The notes: a model not told the origin generated them from the sequence alone. A DNA stretch of 64,000 nucleotides from Burkholderiales bacterium (GCA_030604135.1 JAUVWL010000005.1:124001-188000); one strand, 5' to 3'; positions 48,301 to 55,550 are shown, counted from the stretch's first letter. Numbers and translations are program-made.

Positions 48301-50832
48301 GATCTGGCCACTGGTGAGGGCCGCCACCTGGTCGGTCGACAGGCCCTTGATGGCGGCTGCGCTGATACGGGCGAAGTCCTCGGGTTCCATCGCCGCCAGC
48401 TGGGTTGGTGTCAGGGCAGCCACCTGCGTGGCTGTGAGGGCCGCGGTCTGGGTGGTGGTCAGCGCCACGATCTGGGCTGTGCCCAGTTGCTGCAGGTCTT
48501 CCGTGGCCAGTCGGGCAATCTGGGCCGGTGTGAGCGCAGCGACCTGCGCCGGCGTGAGGGCAGCGGCCTGGGCGGTGGTCAGCGCCACAATCTGGGCCGT
48601 GGTCAGCGCACGGATGGCATCGGTACCCATCTGGGCCAGGTCCCCCGGCTCGATGGCGGCCACCTGCTCGTTCGTCAGGCGGGCCACCTGGATTGCCGTC
48701 AGCGCGCCCACCTGGCTGGCTGTGAGGGCCTCCATCTGTCCAGTGGTCAGACCGCGCAACGCGGTGGCCGACAGCCTCGCGATGTCGGCCTCTTCAATGG
48801 CCGCAATCTGCGTGTCACTCATGGCCGCCACCTGGGTGGAGGTCAGGGCAGCCACCTGGGCCGTGGTCAGGGCCACGATCTGGGCGGTGCTCAGTTGCCC
48901 GATCGCCAACGTGTCCAGTGCCGCCACCTGCAGGGGTTGCAGAGCCGCGATCTGGTCGGTGGTCAGGGCGGCCACCTGCTCCGTCGTCAGGGCGCGCACC
49001 TGCACCGTGGTCAGTCCGCGCACGGCTGCGGTGGACATCTGCGCCAGATCGGCCGCCTCAATGGCCGCGATCTGGGCCGTGGTCATGGCCGCCAGCTGGA
49101 CAGACGTCATCGCGCCCAGCTGGGTGCCATCCAGGGCCACCACCTGCGCCGTGGTCAGCGCGCGAATTGCAGCGGTGCTGAGCCGGGCCAAATCCACGGC
49201 CTCGATGGCTGCCACCTGTGCCGTGCTCATCGCGGCGACCTGCGCCGAGGTGAGGGCTGCGGCCTGGGCCGTGGTCAGGGCGGCAATCTGCTCCGTGCTC
49301 AGTTGCTGCAGGTCATCCGTGGCCAGCGCCGCCACCTGGGCAGGCAGCAGGGCAGCCACCTGGGTGGTCGTGAGGGCGGCCACCTGATCGGTCGACAGCG
49401 CAACGATCTGCGCGGTCGTCAGACCCGTCAGTGCCTGCGTGTTGATACTCGGCACGTCACCGGCTTCAATGGCCGACACCTGGGCTGTGGTCAGCGCGCG
49501 CAGCTGGGTAGACGTCAGCGCACCCACTTGGTCTGCGGTCAGCGCCACGATCTGGGCGCTGGACAGCGCGGGCAGGGCCCGGGACGAAATGGCGGCCACC
49601 TGGGCGGTCGTCAGATCGGCAATCTGGTCGGTCGACAAGGCGCCGATCTGCGCCGACGTCAGCGCAGCCATCTGCGTGGACGTGAGCGCCTGCAGCGCGG
49701 GGGTGGACAGCTGCGCCAGGTCCTCGGTCTGCAGGGCAATCACCTGGGTGGCGGTCAGCCTGGCCACCTGCGTTGCCGTCAGAGCAGCCGCCTGGTCGGT
49801 CGTCAGGGCCACGATCTGCGCCGTGCTCAGCTGGGAAATGGCCGCCGTGGACAGCCCGGCAATGTCGGTGCCCAGCGCCGCCACCTGGGCGGTGGTGAGC
49901 GCGCGCACCTGGGCCGCGGTCAGACCGGCCACCTGGGTTGACGACAAGGCATCCAGCTGGGCCGTGCCCAGTACCAGCAGGTCATCGGTGGCAATGGCCG
50001 CGACCTGGGCTGCGCTCAGCGCAGCCACCTGGGCCGTGCTCAGTGCAGCCGCCTGGGCTGTGCTCAGGGCCACAATCTGGGCCGCCGTCAATCCGGCCAC
50101 CGCGTCGGAACTCAGGGCCGGCACATCGGCCGCCTCAATGGCACGCACCTGGGCCGTGCTCATCACCGCCACCTGGGTCGATGTCAGCGCGCCCACCTGC
50201 TCCGAACCCATTGCGACGATCTGGGCCGTGGTCAGTCCCCGGATGCCAGCGGTCGAGAGCGCGGCCACGTCTTCGGTCTCGAGGGCGGCCACCTGGGCCG
50301 TACTCAGGCGAGATACCTGGGCCGAGGTCAATGCCGCAGCCTGGGCCGTGGTCAGTGCCTCCATCTGCGCCGTCGTCAGTCCGGTCACCGCGATGGACGT
50401 CAGGCGTGCGAAGTCCTGTGACTCCATCGCCTGGATCTGCGCCGTGCCCATGGCCGCCAGTTGGGCCGACGTCAGGGCGCCTGCCTGGGCGGTGGTCAAG
50501 GCCACAATCTGCGCCGTGGTCAGTGAGCCGATGTCGTCCGCCTCAATGGCGCCGATCTGGGCCGTGGTCATCACCGCGAGGTCCGCTGTTTCAATCGCTG
50601 CAATCTGACCAGCGGTCATGGCAGCGATCTGAACGGTGTTGAACTGGGGAAACTGGGCCGTCGAAAACGCCGCGATGTTCGCGGTGGTGATGGCCTGGAT
50701 CTGTGCGGTCGTCAACGCCCTGAGCTGGGTGGCGGTGAACGCGGCCACGTCCTCGGTCGTCATGCCGGCTATCTGGTCAGTCGTCAGAGCGGCAATCTGC
50801 GCTGCGGAAAGGCCGGTGATCAACTCGCTCAT
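36385..50832 (-). CDS. Giant octapeptide-repeat protein, predicted type I secretion substrate
   Basis: A 4815-residue protein starting MSELITGLSAAQIAAL with AGGAG 7 bases before the ATG and no signal peptide. Residues 3 to about 4560 are roughly 570 tandem octads, consensus T-T-A-Q-V-A-A-L, with S/G/T at position 1 and V/I/L at 5. Every fifth or sixth octad is acidic (E-T-A-D-L-x-x-L). From residue 4571 comes LVLDLDGNG and a domain with EF-hand-like loops DRNGDGLINDGSE, DSNGDGVIDLQD and DANSDGVSQADE, then an acidic/Pro-rich tail. I saw no cysteine and few lysines. A divergent type I ABC exporter and membrane-fusion protein suggest secretion. Related proteins are, to my recollection, auto-labelled heme utilisation or adhesion proteins; nothing in the sequence supports heme binding. 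Confidence 0.88.
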   Translation of the reverse strand: MSELITGLSAAQIAALTTDQIAGMTTEDVAAFTATQLRALTTAQIQAITTANIAAFSTAQFPQFNTVQIAAMTAGQIAAIETADLAVMTTAQIGAIEADDIGSLTTAQIVALTTAQAGALTSAQLAAMGTAQIQAMESQDFARLTSIAVTGLTTAQMEALTTAQAAALTSAQVSRLSTAQVAALETEDVAALSTAGIRGLTTAQIVAMGSEQVGALTSTQVAVMSTAQVRAIEAADVPALSSDAVAGLTAAQIVALSTAQAAALSTAQVAALSAAQVAAIATDDLLVLGTAQLDALSSTQVAGLTAAQVRALTTAQVAALGTDIAGLSTAAISQLSTAQIVALTTDQAAALTATQVARLTATQVIALQTEDLAQLSTPALQALTSTQMAALTSAQIGALSTDQIADLTTAQVAAISSRALPALSSAQIVALTADQVGALTSTQLRALTTAQVSAIEAGDVPSINTQALTGLTTAQIVALSTDQVAALTTTQVAALLPAQVAALATDDLQQLSTEQIAALTTAQAAALTSAQVAAMSTAQVAAIEAVDLARLSTAAIRALTTAQVVALDGTQLGAMTSVQLAAMTTAQIAAIEAADLAQMSTAAVRGLTTVQVRALTTEQVAALTTDQIAALQPLQVAALDTLAIGQLSTAQIVALTTAQVAALTSTQVAAMSDTQIAAIEEADIARLSATALRGLTTGQMEALTASQVGALTAIQVARLTNEQVAAIEPGDLAQMGTDAIRALTTAQIVALTTAQAAALTPAQVAALTPAQIARLATEDLQQLGTAQIVALTTTQTAALTATQVAALTPTQLAAMEPEDFARISAAAIKGLSTDQVAALTSGQIAALGSSQVTGLTTAQLSAISPSAIDGISTTAIRGLTAAQIVSLGTDQVAALSTDQIAAMTPAQIAAIATDDLQQLSGAQIAALTTAQAAALTSVQLRALDATQLAAFEGQDFAMLTPAALRGLSTEQIEALTATQVGAMTSTQIGALSTAQLVAMEAADLSSLSTTAIRGMTTAQVVALTTEQVAALTTDQIAALTSAQMRVMQTEDVAALSAGQIAALGGAQLVVMSDAQVDALSTPLSTLQEEMRTVLRWTPAYMASLSTADIAALNTMQVSLLSPTQVAALSVSQIAALETEDLVHLSTAAMVALSTRQVAALGTDQVAALTSAQLQAMETADVKALTTAQVAALGTDQLQAFTAAQIRALDTADLRALSSDQVQALTSGQVAALTTVQLAALRPDQFAALDPQDVAAILPGTLASITNAQVIALTTAQAAAILPEQMLRIAPAKLALMENEDLAALSTQVIASLTPAQVAALTTSQMAALTTAQIAAFSPAQIIAIQTQDLVRLDAQQIEALTTAQAAALTTAQVAALTTDQIQALQTEDLAALRAPSIAALTTAQVSALTLDQVAALTPVQVAALQTVDLRAMSVEQIEALSGPQVAALTSAQLRALSVDQIAAIQPSDLASVAPNNLNTLTPAQIAALTTAQVAALTSTQAAALTTAQVAAIEVEDLAAIGTAVLSRLTTAQIKALGTEQVASLSTAQVAALTAPQIAALDTADIAVLSAEQLAALAPARVAALTTAQVAALGTAQLASLSTDQVTALTAAQVVALTTAQVQSLPDELLSALTSTQLRAMQVVDLQALTTAQIQALTASQVAALTSTQVIGLSTAQVAAIEGSDLAQMSTAVLNKLTTAQIRALDADQVAALTGAQVAALTTAQVAALTASQVAAIEPVDLALMSTMALVRLGTAQVAALTAGQIEALTSAQLRALTSTQMAALTSEQIAAIETADLVALQPEVIGRLTSAQAQGLTASQIRELTTAQVAAMSTAAVSALSAEQMVALTTDQYRSLSSTQMAALTTTQVAAIPTAAIQVLDPATVSRLTTAQVGSLTTSQVVALTTDQAAALGTAQVVALSTDQVRSIEAVDLAHLTTAAVVALSTAQVAALSLTQVAALTPTQLAAMETADLAALGTAQVAVLNGPQLAAMIPAQVAALSTAQIASLQPAALASLGEAAIAALGTAQTAALTPAQVAALVPLQVGALSPDQLASLGTDQVRAIETGDIRFLSTEAIAALTTAQVAALTNGQIQALSTSQASALTSSQVAAMSTSQVAAIETADLARLSTDALAGLGTDDIVALTTAQAAALTAAQVGALTTAQLVAMETRDLSVISTAAIRGLTETQVAALTTDQLVSLTVGQIAAMETADLRALTTAQVVALTADQVAALSSTQVSALRTEQIAAIETADLVGIAPEVIARLTSEQMQALGTGQIVALGTAQVAALTSAQLNALTSAQVMAIETEDLSSIGTSRIQSLSNDFIAALTSDQLASLTTDQFAALRTSQIAALETADLASLDPAVVAGMSTAQVRALTTAQMAALTTGQLAALTTSQVQALTSAQLQAIDSTDIPALTTAQIAALTTAQVPLLTTAQVAALSTAQVAAIETADLVAMGTAQLVALGSHQVAALTTAQLAALTPARVAVLDPEDIAALGTTQVRALSTAQVAALTTAQVAALTTTQVAAMENADLTALTTAQIVALSSDQLRALTTAQIPALTATQIGAIELADLAALGTAQIQALTTAQFRAMSDAQIAQLTPEQVAAIELTDLASFTPGQITAMTATQLQALTTAQVAQLTTAQIAAIETADLATLGTAQIAALGTAQVRALGTVQLAALTSEQIQAIETVDIAALTTAQIAGLTTAQIDKLTPEQIAALTTAQLRAIEDQDLVLLTAPQIAALSSVQLGSLSTSQIERLTTTQVAAIEAGDMPGLSTAQVVALSSAQVRALGVEQLNAMTSTQIAALEESDVAALTTTQVAGLSTEQVVALTSGQAAALTTAQVAAMGTAQLRAMQTQDLAALSTAAIAALGTDQIRALSEAQVAALTSAQIRAIEVVDLQAMTSAQIAAIETQDIPALTTAQVAALGETQISRLTPDQIAAMTTAQVRAITTANVQQLTTDQVVALTTSQVAALTTAQVAALTNAQIGVMETADVAALTTAQIEAMTAGQLQRLSASQLSALGSKVSAIETADLATLSAEQMAALTSAQVQALTTAQIAALTTDQISAIEVADMSALTTAQLVALTGDQVAALTTTQLAALSSSQIGAIDPADMARLTLAQVQALTTAQIPGLTTAQVAALTPTQVANLELADLGAFSTAQVAAIETTDVSALTVAQLQHLSTTQLRALTSAQVAALTSTQVAALTTAQVAALTTAQVAAIETGDLVAMGTTQIQALTSSQAAALTTAQVAALTLTQLAALQTEDLVAMTSSQIAALTSEQVGALSTAQVAALTPAQVAAIETADLVALSSAQIAALGTAQVAALSTAQVAALTVFQVQAMETADLAALTTAQIQALTTAQVATLTTAQVAALTTTQVAALQTEDLVALSTAQIAAMTGAQVAALTSPQVAALTSAQVAAIEPADLAQMGTAQVVALTTGQVAALTPAQVAALTTGQVAALEIADLTVLSTAQIQALTPSQAAALTTAQVAALTTAQVAALETADLVALGTQQIEALTTTQVAALTPQQVASLTSAQLRALQTADLVALTTAQVVALTTAQIQALTGDQIAVLELADVAALTTDQVVALTTAQVMALTQAQVAALTTGQVVALETQDLVQLSSAQLRALTTEQVRALTTDQIAALTVDQIAVMETADVAALSTSQIIALSSAQIAALTGDQLASLSTSQIQAIETADLVHIAPSRIPSLTTAQVRALTQEQLAALTTAQVRALATDDVQALTEAQITLLSPTQVAALSGSQLAALTTGQIQALSYESIAAISPEAIPSLTTTQLQAITNEQMVFLTTSQIRALETTDVAALGTAQLQSLSFEQVAAFSTAQIVALSSAQLTNLTLGQIGALTAEQVAAIEPADLDDFSAAQIRALGNDIAALTTAQVVALTTTQVAALTTTQVAALTTSQIRALETVDLAALTSDQIPVLTTAQIAALTTAQVAAITTDQISDLTPVQLEALTTAQIPALSTANIALLEEAQLQAIQTQDFMHLTAGQIQALTVTQVPWLTDAQVQALTTAQMQALATDDLQALLTEQFSLLSGAQLAALTTAQIVALTVGQAGAISAPQLAALTPAQVAALEIEDLEELSTTAIQALTSQQAAALTTTQVAALTSGQLPVLTTAAVAALTTAQIQALTVNQIPLLTTAQIVALTTAQWASMQTADIAVLETEQIVAIETADIAALTTAQIVALTETQAGALTSAQLGALSVSQWVAMQPADVAALSTNAVVGLTTAQVAAMTSGQFSALSSAQIAQMEVVDVAAFTTAHVAALTTEQTPGLSAAQITGMSAAQLAAIVPGILAELSTDQIRAIEGEDLALMSTTQVAALTNTQVSALTTEQIVSLTATQIPHLTAGQVAALTTAQVAAIQVEDLAVMTTAQIVALTTAQVAALTTAQVIGLTTTQFAALENEDLAALTPTQVAVIQAADLQALSPTQVAALTATQLQALTTTQVVSLSGAQIAAIAASDLATLSGAQIAAIQPVDIPFLTDLQLQALTNSQMAALSVEQIAALTLTQIPELSPAQLGALGMNQVDAFSEDQFGAMTQPQRDALTVSPLVLDLDGNGIQTLHVSQGVMFDINGTGQTVQTGWVAPTDGLLAMDRNGDGLINDGSELFGTATLLSDGSRAPDGFAALAELDSNGDGVIDLQDLDFARLLVWRDANSDGVSQADELLTLEQVGITAIRLNASATSALNEGNWVGLTSSFETADGQVNEIADVWFRVEQEGTVASLLEEDVLAGLPQEDEPLDSADATADDGAGQADAAADVGVAEAPEPEPMPAPAPEPVEVELVGQSTTTPIDG
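37150..50820 (-). repeat. 24-bp octad array with 120/144-bp higher-order period
   Basis: The coding repeat of the giant protein seen as DNA. The unit is 24 bp (on the plus strand typically GCCACCTGGGC-GTGGTCAG). Acidic octads recur every 120 bp over long stretches (for example at 40321, 40441, 40561, 40681, 40801, 40921, 41041, 41161) and every 144 bp in much of the N-terminal third. Copies are diverged in synonymous positions rather than identical. A few 7-residue units (GTDIAGL, GSKVSAI, GNDIAAL) shift the register by one residue. Confidence 0.92.
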
Positions 50833-51185
50833 GTGGGACTCCTGGTGTCGGGCGTAGGACGAATAAGGGCTGGAAATTCAGGCAACAGGGCACCGGCGCA
50901 CCATGCCCGCCTTCCATGGATCGGCCGCAGGCTTGACAACTTGAGCGACCGGTGTCGCGGTGATGTTAGGAACCGGGCCAACGCACAGAGCGCAGAAGTG
51001 AGGGGGCTTTGCCGCCTTGCTCGGGCAATTGGCCCCAGGGCAATTGGGGCACCCTTGCGGCATGTCCCGGTGCGTCCGGCGAACCGGCCCCGTGCGTGAG
51101 GGAGTTCACATTCCGACCGCCATGTCGCTCCCCGTGCCCGGCCGTGAGCACATTGATCAGGTTCACCCAATTCAGAACACAACCC
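50833..51185. promoter_or_regulatory. Divergent control region of giant gene and type I exporter
   Basis: 353 bp without a credible gene between the divergent starts. It contains a direct repeat GGGCAATTGG at 51023-51032 and 51038-51047 (15-bp spacing, each with a CAATTG palindrome), which looks like an operator, and a TTGACA at about 50932 without a good -10. No known regulator site was recognised. Confidence 0.5.
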
Positions 51186-52982
51186 ATGCTGTTGCGATCC
51201 AGACTGCCCGACAACGAAATTGGCCGCGCATTGGCCGATTGCGCTTCGGCCTTCCGCAGCATTGGTGTCTTCAGTGCTGTCATCAACCTGCTGATGCTGG
51301 CGCCGTCCATCTACATGCTGCAGGTCTATGACCGCGTGCTGACCAGCCGCAACGAGACCACGCTGCTAATGCTCACACTCATGGTCATGGGGGCCTACCT
51401 GATCACGCACGGACTCGAATTCGTTCGCAGCTTCGTGCTGATCCGCATCGGTGCACGGTTGGACATGCGATTGAACCAGCGGGTCTACACGGCTGCCTTC
51501 GAACGCAACCTGCAACGAAGCGGCGCCAACGCCGGCCAGGCTCTTCACGACCTGACCTCCATCCGCCAGTTTCTGACCGGGAACGGTCCTTTTGCCTTCT
51601 TTGACGCGCCCTGGTTCCCGATCTATCTGGTCATGATCTTCCTCTTCGACTGGATCCTGGGTGTATTCGCCATTTTTGGTACAGCAGTCCTGGTCACGCT
51701 GGCCTGGGCCAACGAAGCCATTTCCCGCCGGCCACTGGCGGAAGCCAGTGCCATGTCGATCAGCGCCGGCAACCTGGCCACCAACAACCTGCGCAATGCC
51801 GAGGTGATCGCTGCCATGGGTATGCTGCCCCACCTCATGGCCCGCTGGATGAAGCAGCACCTGAGATTCCTGCAGCTTCAGGCCGAGGCCAGCGAAAAGT
51901 CCGGCGCGGTTCAGGCCGGCAGCAAGTTCTTTCGGGCCGCCATGCAATCGCTGATACTCGGGCTCGGCGCCCTGCTCGCCCTGGAAGACCGGATCACGCC
52001 AGGCATGATGCTGGTGGGTTCCGTCCTCATGGGGCGTGCCCTGGCGCCGGTCGACCAGCTCATCGGTATGTGGAAGAACTGGTCCAACACACGCAGCGCC
52101 TACGGACGGCTGCGGGATCTGCTGGCAGCCCATCCGGTTCGGGATGACGCCATGCCATTGCCACCCCCCACCGGACATCTGACCTTGCAGGAAGTCAGCG
52201 CCCGGCCACCGGGCGGTGGTGAGCCGGTGCTGCATCAGATCAGCCTGGAGCTCGACGCCGGCGAAGTGCTGGGCATCATAGGGCCCAGCGGATCGGGCAA
52301 ATCCACACTGGCGAGGTTGCTCGTGGGCGTGTGGCCTGCCAGCCAGGGACATGTTCGACTGGACGGAGCCGACGTGTACCAATGGAACCGGACAGAGCTT
52401 GGTCCACACATCGGCTACCTGCCCCAGGATATTGAGCTCTTTGCAGGAACGGTGAGCGAAAACATCGCCCGCTTCGGGCCGGTCGACGCAGACAAAGTCA
52501 TCGAAGCGGCCCGGATGGCTGGCGTTCACGACATGGTGTTGCACCTGCCCAAGGGTTACGACACCCAGCTAGGTGATGGCGGTGCGGGACTGTCTGGCGG
52601 TCAGAGACAAAGATTGGGGCTGGCGCGTGCCCTGTACGGCAACCCTGCCCTGGTCGTGCTTGATGAACCCAACTCCAACCTGGACGATGCAGGCGAAGCG
52701 GCACTGTCCAAAGCCATTCAGAGCCTGCGAAGCAACGGACGGACCGTTGTTGTGATCAGCCACCGCACCAGCGCGCTTTCGGTCACAACGCGTCTGCTTC
52801 TGCTCAAGGACGGCAAGCTGGCCCGCTTCGGGCCGACCACAGAGGTGCTCGATGACCTGGCTCAGGCGTCCCGCCGACGCTCGGGACGCCCCCGGCGCCA
52901 AGTCTCGGCTGACCCTGCGTCACCGGCAGAAGGTACGCCGACCTCGGAACCCAATGTGAGTCCGGTTCATGAACCCAGCTGA
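51186..52982 (+). CDS. Type I secretion ABC transporter (PrtD/HlyB type)
   Basis: A 598-residue inner-membrane exporter half-transporter. The membrane domain starts [35 protein letters not shown], the hallmark of PrtD-type T1SS ATPases, without a C39 peptidase or C39-like domain. The nucleotide-binding domain has Walker [10 protein letters not shown] (about 366-374), Q-loop [20 protein letters not shown], signature LSGGQRQRL, Walker B ALVVLDEP and H-loop VISHR. The start [16 protein letters not shown] was chosen by homology; it lacks a clear ribosome-binding site. Its stop overlaps the next gene by 14 bp. Confidence 0.93.
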   Translation: MLLRSRLPDNEIGRALADCASAFRSIGVFSAVINLLMLAPSIYMLQVYDRVLTSRNETTLLMLTLMVMGAYLITHGLEFVRSFVLIRIGARLDMRLNQRVYTAAFERNLQRSGANAGQALHDLTSIRQFLTGNGPFAFFDAPWFPIYLVMIFLFDWILGVFAIFGTAVLVTLAWANEAISRRPLAEASAMSISAGNLATNNLRNAEVIAAMGMLPHLMARWMKQHLRFLQLQAEASEKSGAVQAGSKFFRAAMQSLILGLGALLALEDRITPGMMLVGSVLMGRALAPVDQLIGMWKNWSNTRSAYGRLRDLLAAHPVRDDAMPLPPPTGHLTLQEVSARPPGGGEPVLHQISLELDAGEVLGIIGPSGSGKSTLARLLVGVWPASQGHVRLDGADVYQWNRTELGPHIGYLPQDIELFAGTVSENIARFGPVDADKVIEAARMAGVHDMVLHLPKGYDTQLGDGGAGLSGGQRQRLGLARALYGNPALVVLDEPNSNLDDAGEAALSKAIQSLRSNGRTVVVISHRTSALSVTTRLLLLKDGKLARFGPTTEVLDDLAQASRRRSGRPRRQVSADPASPAEGTPTSEPNVSPVHEPS

Positions 52983-54279
52983 CACCCTGACAGCCAGTGG
53001 CGTCGATCGCCCTGAAGCCACCGCCAGCACCAGTACGCGCTTTCATGTCCTGCTCGGCTGGTGGCTGATCATCGGCGGATTGGGCGGCTTCTTTGTGTGG
53101 GCCTCGCTTGCCCCGCTGGACCAGGGCGTTCCCCTGAGCGGGCATGTCACGGTATCCGGCAACCGCAAGACCGTGCAACACCAGAGCGGCGGCACCGTGG
53201 ACGCCATCCTGGTCGCCGAAGGTGAGCGTGTTCAGGCTGGACAGGTCCTCGTCCGCATGAACAGTGTCCAGGCCAGGGCCAACGCCGAGGTCACGCGCAT
53301 CCAGCTGCAGACGGCGGAAGCCACCCTGAACCGGCTCGAGGCCGAAGCAGGCGGCAGAAGGCTTGAGCCGGTCGCCGACCGCAACACGGCCAGCCACTCG
53401 CAACACCAGTTGCTGCTGGCCCGCCAAAGGGCCATGCAAAGCGAACTGGCCGCCATGGACGAAACCATCGCTGGTCTGGAGGCCATGAACCGCTCACTGG
53501 TCCAGTCCAGGTCGTCCCGGCAGGAGCAGCTGCGTCTGCTGGGCGAGCAGCTGGAGAGCACCCGCGTTCTGTCTCGCGACGGATTTGTCGCCCGCAACCG
53601 CGTGCTCGATCTCGAACGCGAACACGCCCAGGTGAGCGCCACCCTGGCCGAAGAAAGCGGCAGTGTGGTCCGCAACGAGCGCCAGATCGGAGAGCTGCGG
53701 CTGCGACGCCTGCAACGGCAGCAGGAATTCCAGCGCGACGTGCACAGCCAGCTGGCCGATATCCGCCAGGAAGTGCAGATGTTGCGCAACCGCCTGCAGG
53801 GGCTGGACCACGAACTGGCCAGCGCCGAAGTCCGCTCACCGGTTGGCGGCGTGGTGGCCGACATCAGCATCTTCACCGAGGGAGGTGTGGTCACGCCGGG
53901 CTTCAAGCTGATGGACATTCTGCCCACCGACCAGCCCCTGTTGATCGAAGCCGAGGTGCCGGTGGACGCCATCGACTCGGTACGCCCCGGGCTGCCGGTG
54001 GAAGTGATGGTGGCCGCCTTCAATCAGAACACGACCCCTCGCATCCCGGCCGAGGTGGTCCACGTCTCGCCCGACCGCATCGTTGACGAGCGCAGCGGCC
54101 AGATCTTCTACCGCATGCGGGCCCGCACAACGCCCGAGGGGGAACACCTGATACGGCGGCTGGACGTCAAACCCGGCATGCCGGTGGAGATCTACGTGCG
54201 CACCGGCGAGCGCACCCTCTTGAACTACATCTTCAGGCCGCTGCGCGACAGCTTCCGCATGTCCATGACGGAAGAATGA
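52969..54279 (+). CDS. Type I secretion membrane-fusion protein (HlyD/PrtE type)
   Basis: A 436-residue periplasmic adaptor. A cytoplasmic N-tail is followed by one membrane helix (about 27-47, [18 protein letters not shown]), a biotinyl-lipoyl part ([29 protein letters not shown]), a long alpha-helical coiled coil (about 95-285) and the closing half [22 protein letters not shown] plus a beta-barrel domain. It links the ABC ATPase to an outer-membrane TolC-like channel, which is not encoded in the window. Overlap with the exporter gene indicates coupled translation. Confidence 0.93.
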   Translation: MNPADTLTASGVDRPEATASTSTRFHVLLGWWLIIGGLGGFFVWASLAPLDQGVPLSGHVTVSGNRKTVQHQSGGTVDAILVAEGERVQAGQVLVRMNSVQARANAEVTRIQLQTAEATLNRLEAEAGGRRLEPVADRNTASHSQHQLLLARQRAMQSELAAMDETIAGLEAMNRSLVQSRSSRQEQLRLLGEQLESTRVLSRDGFVARNRVLDLEREHAQVSATLAEESGSVVRNERQIGELRLRRLQRQQEFQRDVHSQLADIRQEVQMLRNRLQGLDHELASAEVRSPVGGVVADISIFTEGGVVTPGFKLMDILPTDQPLLIEAEVPVDAIDSVRPGLPVEVMVAAFNQNTTPRIPAEVVHVSPDRIVDERSGQIFYRMRARTTPEGEHLIRRLDVKPGMPVEIYVRTGERTLLNYIFRPLRDSFRMSMTEE

Positions 54280-54303
54280 GGCCACCGCGCAAGCCGGTCA
54301 GTC

Positions 54304-55395
54304 TCAAGTGTCCTTCGAGATCTTGATGCTCGGAAACTTGCTGGAGAAGTCCTTGGCCTTGGCCGCAATCTTCACCGCCACCTGGCGGGCCACCGTCTTG
54401 TAGATGTTGGCGATCTCGCCCTCGGGGTCGGCCACCACGCTGGGCATGCCACTGTCGGCCTGCACCCGGATCGACATGTTCAGCGGCAGCGAGCCCAGGT
54501 AGTCGGTGCCCACCTCGGCAGCCATGTTCTTGCCGCCATCGGCACCGAAGATGTGCTCCACATGACCACAGTTCGGGCAGCAGTAGACGGCCATGTTCTC
54601 CACGATGCCCAGGATGGGCACGCCCACCTTGTCGAACATCTTGATGCCCTTGCGCGCATCCAGCAGGGCAATGTCCTGCGGCGTGGTCACGATGACCGCC
54701 CCGGTCATCGGCACCCGCTGGCTCAGGGTCAGCTGGATGTCGCCGGTGCCCGGGGGCATGTCCACCAGCAGGTAGTCCAGCTCCTTCCAGTTGGTCTGGC
54801 GCAGCAGCTGCTCCAGCGCCTGCGTGGCCATAGGGCCGCGCCAGATCATGGCCTCGTCCTTGTCCACCAGGAAACCGATCGAAATCACCTGCACACCGTA
54901 GTTCTCCAGCGGCTCCATGGTCTTGCCATCGGTGCTCTCCGGGCGACCCTCGATGCCCATCATCATGGGCTGGCTGGGGCCGTAGATGTCGGCATCCAGA
55001 ATACCCACCTTGGCACCTTCAGCGGCCAGCGCCAGCGCCAGGTTGACGGTGGTCGTGCTCTTGCCCACGCCCCCCTTGCCCGAGGCCACCGCCACGATGT
55101 TCTTCACATTGGGCAGCAACTGCACGCCACGTTGCACCGCGTGAGCGATGATCTTGCTGTACAGGTTGACCGATACGTTCTCGACACCCTTCACCTCCTT
55201 GGCGGCGGCGATGAGCGCACGCCGAAGTGCCGGGATCTGGCTCTTGGCCGGATAACCCAGCTCGACGTCGAAGGACACATCCCCCTCCTGCACCTGCAGG
55301 TTCTTCAGGGCCTTGGTGGACACGAAGTCCTTGCCGGTGTTCGGGTCGGTGACGGCCTGCAGGGCTTGGAGCAGGGCTTGGGAATCGACGGCCAT
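54304..55395 (-). CDS. apbC: Iron-sulfur cluster carrier protein Mrp/ApbC
   Basis: A 363-residue P-loop ATPase that carries and transfers Fe-S clusters in the cytoplasm. An N-terminal MIP18/DUF59 domain ([16 protein letters not shown]) precedes the deviant Walker [29 protein letters not shown], and the CxxC motif in [14 protein letters not shown] that holds the bridging cluster. The start [12 protein letters not shown] at 55395 is the conserved N-terminus. It converges with the membrane-fusion gene and is divergent from metG, as often seen in Burkholderiales. Confidence 0.95.
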   Translation of the reverse strand: MAVDSQALLQALQAVTDPNTGKDFVSTKALKNLQVQEGDVSFDVELGYPAKSQIPALRRALIAAAKEVKGVENVSVNLYSKIIAHAVQRGVQLLPNVKNIVAVASGKGGVGKSTTTVNLALALAAEGAKVGILDADIYGPSQPMMMGIEGRPESTDGKTMEPLENYGVQVISIGFLVDKDEAMIWRGPMATQALEQLLRQTNWKELDYLLVDMPPGTGDIQLTLSQRVPMTGAVIVTTPQDIALLDARKGIKMFDKVGVPILGIVENMAVYCCPNCGHVEHIFGADGGKNMAAEVGTDYLGSLPLNMSIRVQADSGMPSVVADPEGEIANIYKTVARQVAVKIAAKAKDFSSKFPSIKISKDT

Positions 55396-55506
55396 GGAAG
55401 CGGGTCTCCTGTGGGACGGGACGGGAATCGTTGAAATTGGCCCGAAGTCTACCCGCCGCCCGGACCACCCTCCATTCACCCAGCGACCATGAGGGCATCG
55501 GCCACC

Positions 55507-55512
55507 TAAAAT
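55507..55512 (+). promoter_or_regulatory. Possible -10 element before metG
   Basis: TAAAAT followed by CGGGGGTTTTCCCC, 39 bp before the metG ATG. A very similar arrangement precedes the DUF3460 gene. No good -35 was seen. Confidence 0.35.
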
Positions 55513-55550
55513 CGGGGGTTTTCCCCAGCCGCCACCGAAAGATTGCTGCC

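Noticed and set aside
36385-50832. Reading the periodic array as a CRISPR
   Set aside because: Units are 24 bp, contiguous, diverged and coding; there are no unique spacers and no cas genes.
36385-50832. Heme-utilisation function for the giant protein
   Set aside because: I see no heme-binding motif, TonB-linked receptor or heme transporter nearby; the label I recall for similar proteins appears to be automatic.
37200-50850. Several plus-strand open frames of 350-1100 codons across the repeat region
   Set aside because: They are antisense reflections of the 24-bp coding repeat, which contains no stop in several frames. Their products are low-complexity and resemble no protein; only the minus-strand frame is continuous and ends in a recognisable domain.
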